64,000 bases of DNA from Micromonospora_G sp044458865 (GCF_044458865.1 NZ_JBITIH010000005.1:62001-126000); one strand, 5' to 3'; counted from the stretch's first letter, positions 1 to 9,246 are shown. The notes: a model not told the origin generated them from the letters alone. A program made the numbers and translations.

Positions 1-1230
1 CTGCGACAGGTCACCCTTCGCGACGGCGGTGGAGACCTGGGAGATGTTGCGGACCTGCGAGGTCAGGTTGCCGGCGAGCTGGTTCACGTTCTCGGTCAGG
101 TCCCGCCAGGTGCCGGAGACGCCGCGTACCTGGGCCTGACCACCGAGCTTGCCCTCGATGCCCACCTCACGGGCCACCCGGGTCACCTCGTCGGCGAACG
201 ACGACAACTGGTCCACCATCGTGTTGACGGTGTCCTTCAGCTCCAGGATCTCGCCCTGCGCGGCCACAGTGATCTTCTGACTGAGGTCGCCCCGGGCCAC
301 CGCAGTCGACACCTGGGCGATGTTGCGGACCTGCGAGGTCAGGTTCGACGCCATCGAGTTGACGCTGTCGGTCAGGTCCTTCCAGGTTCCGGCGACGTTC
401 GGCACCTCGGCCTGGCCGCCGAGCTTGCCCTCGGTGCCCACCTCACGGGCCACCCGGGTCACCTGCTCGGCGAAGAGCCTCAGCGTGTCGGTGAGCGAGT
501 TGAAGGTGTGGGCCAGCTCGGCCACCTCACCCTTCGCCGACACGGTGATCTTCTGCGACAGGTCGCCACGCGCCACTGCCGTAGCAACCTGTGAGATCGA
601 TCGCACCTGATACGTCAGGTTCGAGGCCATGGTGTTGACCGACTCGGTGAGGTCCTTCCAGGTCCCGGCGACCCCGCGTACGTCGGCCTGGCCGCCCAGC
701 TCACCCTCGGTGCCCACCTCGCGGGCCACCCGGGTCACCTCGTTCGAGAAGGACGAGAGCTGGTCGACCATGGTGTTCACGGTGCGGCCGATCCGGAGGA
801 ACTCACCACGCAGCGGGCGACCGTCCATCTCCAGCGCCATGTGCTGGGACAGGTCACCGTCGGCGACCGCCACGATGACCCGGGCGATCTCGGTGGTCGG
901 ATTGGTCAGGTCGTCGATGAGCGAGTTGACCGCCCGTTGCCCGTCGGCCCAGGCCCCGTCGAAGCCCTCCTCGTCGAGCCGCTCGGTGAGCCGGCCGTCC
1001 CGGCCGACGATCCGGCTGACCCGCCTCAGGTCGAGATTCTGCCGCTCTTGAAGGGAGACCACCTCGTTGAAGGCGTCCGCGACCTCGCCCGCAACCCCCG
1101 CGCGGCGCGGCAGCCGTACCTTGAGATCACCACGGCGAACCCGCCGCAGCGCCTCGGCGAGTTCGCCGAGCAGGACCGCGTCATCCGAGGTCGACGGGTC
1201 CGCGACGGGCAATTGTTTCGCCGTGGTCAT
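1..1230 (-). CDS. Multi-HAMP-domain sensor kinase, N-terminal part (3' end outside window)
   Basis: I translated this strand by hand because the frame stays open to the window edge. It gives 410 residues starting MTTAKQLPVADPSTSDD at an ATG at 1230. After a short head come HAMP domains in a tandem array of about 92 residues per unit, each with the theme DLSQ(K/H), VNTMVDQLSSF, EVTRVAREVGTEG(K/E)LGGQA and GTWKDLT(E/D)SVN. No membrane segment is seen, so it is probably a cytoplasmic poly-HAMP sensor. In actinobacteria such proteins usually continue into GAF, histidine kinase and receiver domains; that part lies outside the window, so the kinase activity is inferred from family architecture. It is divergent from the anti-sigma/phosphatase fusion at 1398 (167 bp between starts), suggesting a shared signalling function. 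Confidence 0.85.
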   Translation of the reverse strand, partial: MTTAKQLPVADPSTSDDAVLLGELAEALRRVRRGDLKVRLPRRAGVAGEVADAFNEVVSLQERQNLDLRRVSRIVGRDGRLTERLDEEGFDGAWADGQRAVNSLIDDLTNPTTEIARVIVAVADGDLSQHMALEMDGRPLRGEFLRIGRTVNTMVDQLSSFSNEVTRVAREVGTEGELGGQADVRGVAGTWKDLTESVNTMASNLTYQVRSISQVATAVARGDLSQKITVSAKGEVAELAHTFNSLTDTLRLFAEQVTRVAREVGTEGKLGGQAEVPNVAGTWKDLTDSVNSMASNLTSQVRNIAQVSTAVARGDLSQKITVAAQGEILELKDTVNTMVDQLSSFADEVTRVAREVGIEGKLGGQAQVRGVSGTWRDLTENVNQLAGNLTSQVRNISQVSTAVAKGDLSQ

Positions 1231-1397
1231 ACTTCCTCGCTCAGTTCGCCGGAGGGGGGACAGGGCGTCTGACCGGCCCCGTGCCATGGCAGCACCCCCA
1301 TCATTGTGCTCCGACAGCGTCGATACCAGCCCGCGCTGACCTGCGGCGGCGTGCCGCCAGGCTTGGCACCGGGAGCCTGTCAGTGGAGGATGAAACA

Positions 1398-3470
1398 GTG
1401 TCAGCGGAAATCGGGGGGCCGTTCAGTGACCGGACGGACGAGCGCGTCCGGCGGGTAAGGCTTCCCGCCGACCGGCGCACGCCGGCCGCGGCGCGGGCCA
1501 TCGTGCGGTCGGTTCTGGCCGAGGCGAAGCTGGACGAGCTGCTCAACGAGGCACTACTGCTGACTACCGAGTTGTCCACCAATGCAGTGGAACACGCCGG
1601 GACAGAATTGGACATCGAGGTCGTCGCGGACGAGAGCGGACTGACCGTCACGGTCTCCGACTTCGCCGTCGGACCGATCGAAAAGGTGACCGCCCGGCCG
1701 AAAAACGACCTGACAGATATTTCTGAGGTGTCGGAACGAGGGCGGGGCCTCCTCCTCGTCGACCACTTCGCCAGCCGCTGGGGAACCACCCACCTCCCCA
1801 CCGGCAAGGGCGTCTGGTTCCGGCTGGACCGCAAGGCCCCGACACCCACCGGCACCGCGTCGCCACAGGGCACCCAGACGTCACCTGCGGCCGGTCAGGT
1901 CACCGTCCCCGCGCCGAGCGCCGGCGCGCTCAGCGCGCTGATGCAGATCGCCCCCGACTCGTACGCGGACGACCCGCTGCCCGACTTTGCCGGCGCCCTG
2001 CTGGCCCGGGTCGGCGAGATGGTCGGGGCGGCCGGCGGCACCGTCCGGCTGGACCGGGGCGACGGCAACGGATCCCAGGTGCTGGCCCGTTACGGCCGGC
2101 AACCCCGCCTCGGCGACGACCTGCTCCGGGTGCCGCTCGCCGTGCACCGGCCGTACAGCGGAGAACTGGAGCTCGACGCGGCGCCGTCGGGTTACGCCCA
2201 GCCGCTCGCCGCGCTGATGGCCGAGCGCCTCTCGTTGCACCTGGAGAACGACCGACTCCGTCGGGCCGACGTACGTCGACAGAGCTGGCTGACCTTCCTG
2301 GCGGAGGCGAGCGAACTGCTGGCCCAGTCGCTGGACGTCGAGCTGACCATGGCGCTGATCCCGCAACTGGTCGTACCCCGCCTGGGGCAGTGGTGCGCGG
2401 TGCACACCACCGACGAGTGGGGGCGGCTCAAGCTCGCCGCGGCCAGCCACGCCGACGAGGCGGTCCTGCCCGAGCTGCACAAGGTGCTCAACGACGAGGG
2501 TGCGGACTCGGTCCAGGCCCGGCTGCGGGAGGCGTCCCGCAGCGGATCCCAGGTGCCGATCGGCGGCCCGATGGACGGCTTCGCCGTCCCACTGGTCGCC
2601 CGGGGGCAGCGGCTCGGCACCCTCGCGGTCGGCCGCCACCTCCGCCACCGGCACGACCCGGACGAGGTCGCGGTGCTGGAGGACGTGGCCCGGCGGGCGG
2701 CACTGGCGATCGAGAACGCACGCATCCACGCCGAGCGGCGCCGGGTGGCGCACACCCTGCAACAGTCGCTGCTGCCACCGGTCCTGCCGGTCGTCGACGG
2801 CATCGGCTTCGCCGCCGAGTACGTACCGACCGGCGACGATGCCGACGTGGGCGGCGACTTCTACGACGTACTGCCGCTGCCGGACGGCCGGTGGCTGGTG
2901 GTGGTCGGCGACGTCTCCGGCAAGGGCGTGCAGGCTGCGGCGGTGACCGGGCTGGTCCGGGACGTGATCCGGGTGCTGGTCGGGGACGGCAAACCGCTGC
3001 CCGAGGCGCTGGCCCGGCTCAACGAGACGCTGGTGGAGCGGGGCGGCGGACGCTACTGCACGCTCGCCCTGGCGGCGGTGGAACAGGACCACGACGGTCG
3101 GCTCGCGGTCGAACTGCACCTGGCCGGGCACGACCGCCCGGTCCTGGTACGCGGCAACGGCCGTACCTCCTTCGTCGGCACCGGTGGGACCGCACTCGGA
3201 CTCCTCGACTCGATCGCCACCCCGGCGATGACCGTGCCGATGGCTCCGGGCGACGCGCTGATCTTCTACACCGACGGGGTGACCGAGCGGCGGCGCGGCC
3301 GGGAACTGTTCGGCCTCGACCGGCTCCGGGACGCGGCCGCGCCGTTGGCCGGCTACTCCGCCGACGTGGTCGCCGCCCGGCTCCGCTCCACCGCGATCGG
3401 GTTCTCGGGTGAGACCCCCCGCGACGACATCGCCATCCTCGTGCTACGCAACGATGCGGTCCCGGTCTGA
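1398..3470 (+). CDS. Anti-sigma-factor kinase / GAF / PP2C (SpoIIE-type) phosphatase fusion, 690 aa
   Basis: The GTG at 1398 is chosen because GGAGG at 1386-1390 lies seven bases before it; the frame is open further upstream but without coding-like sequence. Residues ~20-155 form an RsbW-like HATPase domain with the N-box TELSTNAVEHA and glycine box ERGRGLLLVD. A GAF-like sensor region follows (~180-460), then a SpoIIE-type PP2C domain with GGDFYDV, GDVSGKGV, YTDGVTE and the terminal DDIAILVLR, whose aspartates bind metal. Such proteins both phosphorylate and dephosphorylate STAS anti-anti-sigma factors and so control an alternative sigma factor. The STAS protein at 11602 is a possible but unproven partner. 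It is cytoplasmic, with no membrane segments, and divergent from the HAMP kinase gene. Confidence 0.9.
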   Translation: MSAEIGGPFSDRTDERVRRVRLPADRRTPAAARAIVRSVLAEAKLDELLNEALLLTTELSTNAVEHAGTELDIEVVADESGLTVTVSDFAVGPIEKVTARPKNDLTDISEVSERGRGLLLVDHFASRWGTTHLPTGKGVWFRLDRKAPTPTGTASPQGTQTSPAAGQVTVPAPSAGALSALMQIAPDSYADDPLPDFAGALLARVGEMVGAAGGTVRLDRGDGNGSQVLARYGRQPRLGDDLLRVPLAVHRPYSGELELDAAPSGYAQPLAALMAERLSLHLENDRLRRADVRRQSWLTFLAEASELLAQSLDVELTMALIPQLVVPRLGQWCAVHTTDEWGRLKLAAASHADEAVLPELHKVLNDEGADSVQARLREASRSGSQVPIGGPMDGFAVPLVARGQRLGTLAVGRHLRHRHDPDEVAVLEDVARRAALAIENARIHAERRRVAHTLQQSLLPPVLPVVDGIGFAAEYVPTGDDADVGGDFYDVLPLPDGRWLVVVGDVSGKGVQAAAVTGLVRDVIRVLVGDGKPLPEALARLNETLVERGGGRYCTLALAAVEQDHDGRLAVELHLAGHDRPVLVRGNGRTSFVGTGGTALGLLDSIATPAMTVPMAPGDALIFYTDGVTERRRGRELFGLDRLRDAAAPLAGYSADVVAARLRSTAIGFSGETPRDDIAILVLRNDAVPV

Positions 3471-3583
3471 GGCGGTCCCGGTCTGAGCCCTGGCCGCGCC
3501 GGGTGCGGGCCACCACCTCGGTCGCCTCGGCGGCGGGCACGCCATGGAGAGTCCGCCCCGAGCAGCCGATTTAGACTGCGGCA

Positions 3584-4210
3584 ATGCCATCGATCACCCG
3601 ACGCGCGACTGATCCCGGCCGCCGTGCCTCGGTCGAAGCCCAGATCCTCGCCGCGACCGAACGGCTGCTGGCCGGCGGGGCGAGTTTCACCGAACTCGGC
3701 GTGCAGCGGATCGCCGCCGAGGCGGGTGTCGCCCGGTCGACCTTCTACACGCACTTCCGGGACAAGAGTGAGCTGCTCGTGCGGTTGGCCCACGAGATGC
3801 GGACCATCGGCTACGACACCGGCATCGACTGGAAGCCCTCCGACGGGCTGGACGTCCTGATCGACGTCTTCCAGCGGATCGTGCGGGTCTACCGGGAATA
3901 CGCCGCCGTGCTCGCCGCGATCAGCGAGGTCGCCGCGTACGACGCAACGGTGCGGGATTTCTGGATCGCCGGGCACAGCCGGTTCGTCGAACACACCGTG
4001 CAGGTGTTGACCTCCGAACGGGACGGCAACCGGATCCCTGACCTGCACGTGTCGTACGCCGCCCAGGTGATCGTGATCGGTGGCGACCGTGCCATATCCG
4101 AGTACGTGGCGACGACCCCCGGTGACAGCAGCGGCGACGACGCGTTCGGTGAGGAGCTGGCCAAGATCTGGTGGTACGGCGCCTACCAGCGCCGCCCGCA
4201 ACAGGGCTGA
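3584..4210 (+). CDS. TetR/AcrR family transcriptional regulator, 208 aa
   Basis: The N-terminal helix-turn-helix (residues ~15-65) carries the family pattern GVQRIAAEAGVARSTFYTHF followed by DKSELL. The remainder is an alpha-helical ligand-binding/dimerisation region. The ATG at 3584 sits six bases after a TAGACT box (3572-3577), so the transcript is probably leaderless. The downstream neighbour is a convergent FAD oxidoreductase separated by a strong hairpin, and the upstream neighbour is the phosphatase gene 113 bp away. The regulated target is therefore not obvious from context; no clear palindromic operator was seen immediately upstream. Confidence 0.88.
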   Translation: MPSITRRATDPGRRASVEAQILAATERLLAGGASFTELGVQRIAAEAGVARSTFYTHFRDKSELLVRLAHEMRTIGYDTGIDWKPSDGLDVLIDVFQRIVRVYREYAAVLAAISEVAAYDATVRDFWIAGHSRFVEHTVQVLTSERDGNRIPDLHVSYAAQVIVIGGDRAISEYVATTPGDSSGDDAFGEELAKIWWYGAYQRRPQQG

Positions 4211-4249
4211 CGCCTGGCGCCCTGCTGGTGGGCGGCGCCAGGCGTCAGC
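4206..4249. terminator. Bidirectional hairpin terminator
   Basis: Perfect 16-bp inverted repeat (4206-4221 and 4234-4249) with a 12-base loop, starting within the stop codon region of the TetR gene and lying before the 3' end of the convergent oxidoreductase gene. There is no U-tract, as is usual in high-GC actinobacteria. It can serve both strands. Confidence 0.75.
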
Positions 4250-4289
4250 GGCACAGGGGCCGGCGGGGAATCAGGTGCCGGCGGCGGAC

Positions 4290-5585
4290 TCAGAGGCCCC
4301 CGACGTAGCGACCCGGGGCGAATCGGTGGTCCGGGTCGAAGCGTTCCTTCACCCGGCGCAGCAACGGCAGAGTGGGCAGGGTGCCCCAGAAGTCGATCTC
4401 CCCTCGGATCCGGGGCGGGGCCGACAGCACCACGCAGCGACCGTTACGAGCCGACAGCACGCGGCGCACCACCGAGAGGATCGATCCGATCTGCTCGGGG
4501 GCGACGTAGCCGGGCAGCGCGGCGTACACCACGCCGAGGCCGGCAGAGCCGCGGACCGAGATCGGGGTACCGGCGGCGTCGCCCAGCGCGTAGAGCACGG
4601 CGTGCAGGTCGGTCGAGGGTACGTCGACACGTACGGCGACGTCGTCGGCCGTGAACGGGTAGCGGCCCCACCAGGCCGGTGCCCTGGTGTCGACCCGACT
4701 GTCACCGTCGAGCAGCTCGACGAGACGGGCCACCCGCCCACCGACGTCGGCCTGGCCGCCCTCCAGCAGGACGGAGAGGCTGCCGGCGGCTGGCAGCCCG
4801 GTGCGGTGGCCGCCGCCGATGCCCTCCTTCGGCAGATCGACCTCGATCGCCGCCGGGCTCAGCCAGGCGCCGTGGATGGACCGGACGAGCTGGTGCACCT
4901 CCAGCGGAGACCGGACCGAGCGGGACACCCAGATCCGGGTCGCCGGGGTCGTCTGGAGCCGCATCGTCGCCGAGACCAGCACACCGAGTGCACCGTTGGA
5001 GCCGCAGAGCAGCCGGGCCAGGTCGTAGCCGGTGGTCTCGCCGGCCGCCCAGCCACCGGCGTGGTGCAGCGCCCCGGTCGCGTCCACGTAACTGACTCCG
5101 ACGAGCCGGTCGCCGGGCGAGCCATGCCGGTGACGCATCGGGCCGGTCTCGTCGGCGGCCACCATGCCACCGATGGTCGCGTCGGGTGACGGCAGGTCGA
5201 GCGGGAGCCGTGTACCGGTCCGGGCCAGCGCGGCCTGCACCGCGCGGACCGGCGTGCCGGCCCCGACCTCGGCCACCATCTCGTCGACGGCGTGGTGCCA
5301 GATTCCGGCCAACCGACCGGTGTCGAGCACGACGTCCACCCGTGACGGTGGCGCACCCCAGTCCATTTTGGTGCCGGCACCGCGGGGCACCACCGAGAGC
5401 GCGTGGTCGGCGGCGACCCGCAGCACGGCACTCACCCCGTCTGCGGTGCCGGGCGCCGCCACCCAGTTCGCCGCCCTTCCGGCCACCCCGTCGGCCATGC
5501 CGGCCGGGCGGACGAACCGTTCCCCACAGATGTCGGCCAGTCGCTGGCCGATCCCCCCACGAGCTGCCCGCTCCACCGCTGTCAT
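4290..5585 (-). CDS. FAD-binding PCMH-type oxidoreductase (GlcE-like), 431 aa
   Basis: The sequence has the N-terminal FAD-binding fold of the vanillyl-alcohol-oxidase/GlcE group: SVVPRGAGTK, then LPSPDATIGGMVA, and TTGYDLARLLCGSNGALGV, which are the usual dinucleotide-binding and substrate-cap features. The C-terminus ends in the typical DPDHRFAPGRYVGGL. The length suits a GlcE-like protein (350-450 residues). The family oxidises 2-hydroxy acids such as glycolate, but no Fe-S (GlcF) or GlcD partner lies next to it, so the substrate is unknown. I prefer the ATG at 5585, preceded by GGGGA, over the ATG at 5615, which adds ten residues. It is divergent from the peptidase gene (start 5679) and convergent with the TetR gene. 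Confidence 0.8.
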   Translation of the reverse strand: MTAVERAARGGIGQRLADICGERFVRPAGMADGVAGRAANWVAAPGTADGVSAVLRVAADHALSVVPRGAGTKMDWGAPPSRVDVVLDTGRLAGIWHHAVDEMVAEVGAGTPVRAVQAALARTGTRLPLDLPSPDATIGGMVAADETGPMRHRHGSPGDRLVGVSYVDATGALHHAGGWAAGETTGYDLARLLCGSNGALGVLVSATMRLQTTPATRIWVSRSVRSPLEVHQLVRSIHGAWLSPAAIEVDLPKEGIGGGHRTGLPAAGSLSVLLEGGQADVGGRVARLVELLDGDSRVDTRAPAWWGRYPFTADDVAVRVDVPSTDLHAVLYALGDAAGTPISVRGSAGLGVVYAALPGYVAPEQIGSILSVVRRVLSARNGRCVVLSAPPRIRGEIDFWGTLPTLPLLRRVKERFDPDHRFAPGRYVGGL

Positions 5586-5678
5586 CGATGTCCCCACGAC
5601 GCTTATCGTACACATGTTCTAATCTTTGCCAACGGTCAGTGCCGGTCCGGCGCCGTCGGGGGCGGTAACGTGGCCGTC

Positions 5679-7766
5679 GTGAGCACTGAGACACCCGCCG
5701 CCCCCATCGCCAACCGGGTCCCGAGCGAGCGCACCCACCACGGCGACACCGTCATCGACGAGTACGCGTGGCTCGCCGCGAAGGAGGAACCGTCGACGAT
5801 CGCCTACCTGACCGCCGAGAACGACTACACCGAGGCCGTGACGGCACCCCTGGCCACGCTGCGGGAGACGCTCTTCGTCGAAACCAAGGACCGCACCCAG
5901 GAGACGGACCTCTCGGTGCCGGCCCGAAAGGGCGGCTACTGGTACTACACCCGCACCGTCGAGGGTCAGCAGTACGGCATCCACTGCCGACGCCCGGTCG
6001 CCGAGGGCGAGACCGAGCCACCGGCCACCGGTGACGGCGCCCCGCTCGACGGCGAGGAGATCCTGCTCGACGGCAACGCCCTCGCGCAGGGCCAGGACTT
6101 CTTCGCGCTCGGCACCTTCGACGTGAGCCCGGACGGGAACTGGCTGGCGTACTCCACCGACTTCGCCGGTGACGAACGCTTCACGCTGCGGGTGAAGGAC
6201 CTACGCACCGGGGAGGTGCTCGCCGACGAGGTCCCCGACACCTTCTACGGCAGCGCCTGGTCCGGGGACGGCTCGACCCTGTTCTACCTGACCGTGGACG
6301 AGGCATGGCGGCCGAACCAGGTGTGGCGGCACACCGTGGGCGGGGCTGCCGCTGACGACGTCGTGGTCTACCAGGAGGACGACGAGCGGTTCTGGGTCGG
6401 TGTGGAGCTGACCCGCTCGGAGAAGTTCATCGTCGTCGAGTCGCACAGCAAGGTCACCAGCGAGGTACGGGTCATCCCGGCCAGCAACCCGACCGGCGAG
6501 CCGGCGGTGGTCGCACCCCGCCGACAGGGCGTCGAGTACTCGATCGAGCACCACGGGCACCGGTTCCTGATTCTGCACAACGACGGCGCCGAGGACTTCG
6601 CGCTCGCGTACACGTCGGCGGACAACCCCGGCGACTGGGTGCCGTTGATCGAACACACGCCCGGCACCCGACTGGAGTCGGTGGACGCGTTCGCCAACCA
6701 CCTGGTGGTCTCGCTGCGCAGCGAGGGTTTGACCGGGCTGCGGGTGCTCACCACCGGCAGCACGGACTCGTACGACATCGACTTCCCGGAGCCGATCTAC
6801 AGCGTCGGGCTGGACTCCAACCCGGAATACCAGACCAGCACCGTGCGGTTGCGCTACACCTCCCTGGTCACCCCGGACTCGGTCTACGACTACGACCTGG
6901 TGACCCGGGCGATGGTGCTGCGCAAGCAGAAGCCGGTGCTGGGCGGCTTCGACCCGGCCGCGTACGAGCAGCACCGGGACTGGGCGTTGGCCGACGACGG
7001 CACGCGGGTGCCGATCTCGCTGGTCTGCCGCGCCGGTACGCCCCGCGACGGCTCGGCCCCCTGCGTGCTCTACGGCTACGGCTCGTACGAGGCGAGCATG
7101 GACCCGTGGTTCTCGATCCCCCGGCTCTCGCTGCTGGACCGGGGCGTCATCTTCGCGGTCGCACACGTCCGGGGCGGCGGTGAGCTGGGCCGGCACTGGT
7201 ACGACGAGGGCAAGATGCTGGCCAAGAAGAACACCTTCACCGACTTTGTCGCGGTGGCCCGGCACCTGGTCAAGTCCGACTGGACCACGGCCGACAAGCT
7301 GGTGGCCCGGGGCGCGTCCGCAGGCGGCCTGCTGATGGGCGCGGTGGCGAACCTGGCACCGGAGGCGTTCGCCGGCATCGTGGCGCAGGTGCCGTTCGTC
7401 GACGCGCTGAACTCGATCCTCGACCCGTCGCTGCCGCTGACCGTGACCGAGTGGGAGGAGTGGGGCAACCCGCTGGCCGACCCCGAGGTGTACGCGTACA
7501 TGAAGTCTTACACCCCGTACGAGAACGTGGCGGCGGTGAGCTACCCGGCGATCCTCGCGGTGACCAGCCTGAACGACACCCGCGTGCTGTACCACGAGCC
7601 GGCGAAGTGGATCGCCCGGCTGCGGGCGGTGGCACCGGAGGGGTCGTACCTGCTGAAGACGGAGATGGGGGCTGGGCACGGCGGGCCGAGCGGGCGCTAC
7701 GACTCGTGGCGCGAGGAGGCGTTCATCACGGCGTGGACGCTGGACCGCTTCGGTATTTCCCACTGA
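5679..7766 (+). CDS. Prolyl oligopeptidase family (S9A) serine peptidase, oligopeptidase B-like, 695 aa
   Basis: N-terminal beta-propeller region (~residues 70-400) with LGTFDVSPDGNWLAYSTD, then an alpha/beta hydrolase domain. Catalytic elements are visible: the nucleophile in RGASAGGLLMGAVAN, the acid in SLNDTRV and the histidine in GAGHGGPSGRYDSW. The last motif and the length near 700 residues match oligopeptidase B/PtrB more closely than classical prolyl endopeptidase, so cleavage after basic residues is likely, though not provable here. No signal peptide is present, so it is cytosolic. The start is the GTG at 5679 (MSTETPAAPIANRVPSERTH); another GTG lies at 5670. The frame stays open far upstream but reads across the divergent oxidoreductase gene and is not coding there. 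Confidence 0.92.
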   Translation: MSTETPAAPIANRVPSERTHHGDTVIDEYAWLAAKEEPSTIAYLTAENDYTEAVTAPLATLRETLFVETKDRTQETDLSVPARKGGYWYYTRTVEGQQYGIHCRRPVAEGETEPPATGDGAPLDGEEILLDGNALAQGQDFFALGTFDVSPDGNWLAYSTDFAGDERFTLRVKDLRTGEVLADEVPDTFYGSAWSGDGSTLFYLTVDEAWRPNQVWRHTVGGAAADDVVVYQEDDERFWVGVELTRSEKFIVVESHSKVTSEVRVIPASNPTGEPAVVAPRRQGVEYSIEHHGHRFLILHNDGAEDFALAYTSADNPGDWVPLIEHTPGTRLESVDAFANHLVVSLRSEGLTGLRVLTTGSTDSYDIDFPEPIYSVGLDSNPEYQTSTVRLRYTSLVTPDSVYDYDLVTRAMVLRKQKPVLGGFDPAAYEQHRDWALADDGTRVPISLVCRAGTPRDGSAPCVLYGYGSYEASMDPWFSIPRLSLLDRGVIFAVAHVRGGGELGRHWYDEGKMLAKKNTFTDFVAVARHLVKSDWTTADKLVARGASAGGLLMGAVANLAPEAFAGIVAQVPFVDALNSILDPSLPLTVTEWEEWGNPLADPEVYAYMKSYTPYENVAAVSYPAILAVTSLNDTRVLYHEPAKWIARLRAVAPEGSYLLKTEMGAGHGGPSGRYDSWREEAFITAWTLDRFGISH

Positions 7767-7782
7767 GACGGCTCGCCGTCTC
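7765..7782 (+). terminator. Short hairpin at the end of the peptidase gene
   Basis: Perfect 7-bp inverted repeat GAGACGG/CCGTCTC with a CTCG loop that begins inside the stop codon. There is no T-run. It is a plausible weak terminator for the peptidase gene. Confidence 0.45.
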
Positions 7783-7868
7783 GTCCGGAGGCCTACCACC
7801 GGGGCCCGGCAACCTGTCGCTGGGCCCCGGCAACTCACGAATATTGCCGGAATTGACGCAGTTATTAG

Positions 7869-7884
7869 TTAACAACCTTGTTAA
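7869..7884. promoter_or_regulatory. Palindromic operator candidate upstream of the GH16 gene
   Basis: TTAACAA CC TTGTTAA is a perfect 7+7 inverted repeat in an unusually AT-rich island (about 7845-7908), 25 bases before the GH16 start codon. Its place over the expected promoter suggests a repressor site, as is common for secreted polysaccharidases controlled by sugar-responsive regulators. The cognate regulator is not identifiable in the window. Confidence 0.5.
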
Positions 7885-7908
7885 AAAGCCATCAGTTGTT
7901 ATAGAAGT

Positions 7909-9150
7909 ATGTCCATGCGTACACGACGGATCGCCCTGGCCCTCGCCCTGCTCGGGGCGAGCCTGGCCACCCTGCTGACGGCTCCCGCGCCCGACGCCGC
8001 CCAGGCGGCGCCGGGCGCACTCACCTGGAGCGACGAGTTCAACGGAGCCGCGGGCACCGGCCCGGACGGCAACAAGTGGAAGTTCGACATCGGCGGCGGC
8101 GGCTGGGGCAACAACGAGCAGCAGTACTACACCAACTCCACGCGCAACGCCGCGCACGACGGCAACGGCAACATGGTGATCACCGCTCGCCGCGAGAACC
8201 CGGCGAACTACCAGTGCCACTACGGCACCTGTCAGTACACCTCGGCCCGGTTGCTCACCGCGGACCGGTTCAGCCAGACGTACGGTCGCTACGAGGCCCG
8301 CATCAAGATTCCGCGTACGCAGGGCATCTGGCCCGCGTTCTGGATGCTCGGCGGTTCACAGTGGCCGGACAACGGCGAGATCGACATCCTGGAGAACATC
8401 GGCCGGGAGCCGAGCACTGTCTGGGGCACCCTGCACGGTCCCGGTTACTCCGGCGGGAACGCGATCAGCAGCAGTTACACCCTGCCGAACGGGCAGGCGT
8501 TCGCGGACGCCTTCCACACCTTCACCGTGGACTGGGCACCGGACTCGGTGACCTGGTACGTCGACGGCATCCAGTACGCCCGCAAGACCCCGGCCGACCT
8601 GCGCGGCAATCGTTGGGTCTACGACCACCCGTTCTTCATGATCATGAACGTGGCGGTCGGCGGCTACTGGCCCGGTTACCCGGACGGCAGCACCCAGTTC
8701 CCCCAGCAGATGCTGATCGACTACGTCCGGGTCTGGGCCTGGAACACCGGTGGCGGCGGAAACCCCGGCACCGGCGGGCCACTGATCGGGTACGGCAACA
8801 AGTGCGTCGACATCCCCGGCGCGAACCCGATCGACGGCGCCCAACTCCAACTCTGGGACTGCAACGGCACCGATGCCCAGCGGTGGAGTTTCCCGGGCGA
8901 CGGTACGGTCCGGGCGATGGGCAAGTGCATGGACGTGGCGTGGGGCTCGACCGCCAACGGGGCGAACATCCAACTCGCCACCTGTAGCGGCAACGCGGCC
9001 CAGCAGTTCGTCCTCACCGGCGCCGGTGACCTGGTCAACCCGCAGGCCAACAAGTGCGTGGACGTACGGGACTGGAACACCGCGAACGGCGCCAAGCTCC
9101 AGACCTGGACCTGCGGCGGGGGCGCGAACCAGAAGTGGCGCCGAGGCTGA
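7909..9150 (+). CDS. Secreted GH16 endo-beta-glucanase (laminarinase-like) with ricin-type lectin/CBM13 domain, 413 aa
   Basis: A basic N-terminus and hydrophobic core followed by APDAAQAAPG indicate a cleaved signal peptide of about 35 residues. The GH16 domain (~38-280) has WSDEFNG at its start, the catalytic GEIDILENIG with the two glutamates and central aspartate, and VRVWAW at its end. A Gly-rich linker GGGGNPGTGG leads to a beta-trefoil lectin domain (~290-413) with three repeats containing CVDIPGAN, CMDVAWGS, CVDVRDWN and QxW motifs, probably binding carbohydrate. GH16 enzymes with this motif hydrolyse beta-1,3 or beta-1,3-1,4 glucans; fungal cell-wall glucan is a likely substrate. An AT-rich upstream region holds a palindromic operator candidate. 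The gene stands alone, with the convergent dehydratase gene downstream. Confidence 0.95.
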   Translation: MSMRTRRIALALALLGASLATLLTAPAPDAAQAAPGALTWSDEFNGAAGTGPDGNKWKFDIGGGGWGNNEQQYYTNSTRNAAHDGNGNMVITARRENPANYQCHYGTCQYTSARLLTADRFSQTYGRYEARIKIPRTQGIWPAFWMLGGSQWPDNGEIDILENIGREPSTVWGTLHGPGYSGGNAISSSYTLPNGQAFADAFHTFTVDWAPDSVTWYVDGIQYARKTPADLRGNRWVYDHPFFMIMNVAVGGYWPGYPDGSTQFPQQMLIDYVRVWAWNTGGGGNPGTGGPLIGYGNKCVDIPGANPIDGAQLQLWDCNGTDAQRWSFPGDGTVRAMGKCMDVAWGSTANGANIQLATCSGNAAQQFVLTGAGDLVNPQANKCVDVRDWNTANGAKLQTWTCGGGANQKWRRG

Positions 9151-9210
9151 CGACACGTTCAGCGGAGGCGGCACCAGGTAGCACGGCTACAGCAGTCGGC
9201 ATCGGCTACA

Positions 9211-9246
9211 GCATCGGCATCGGCATCGGCATCGGCATCGGCATCG
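9211..9246. repeat. Hexanucleotide tandem repeat, six copies of GCATCG
   Basis: Six exact GCATCG units lie between the 3' ends of the GH16 and dehydratase genes, preceded by degenerate copies (CGGCATCGGCTACA). The tract is a multiple of three and would read Ile-Gly in one frame, but no coding gene is supported. It is probably a slippage-prone spacer. Confidence 0.9.

Noticed and set aside
6201..7838. 545-residue minus-strand frame opposite the peptidase gene
   Set aside because: Rich in Arg/Val/Gly/Gln without family signature; the plus strand carries the catalytic triad.
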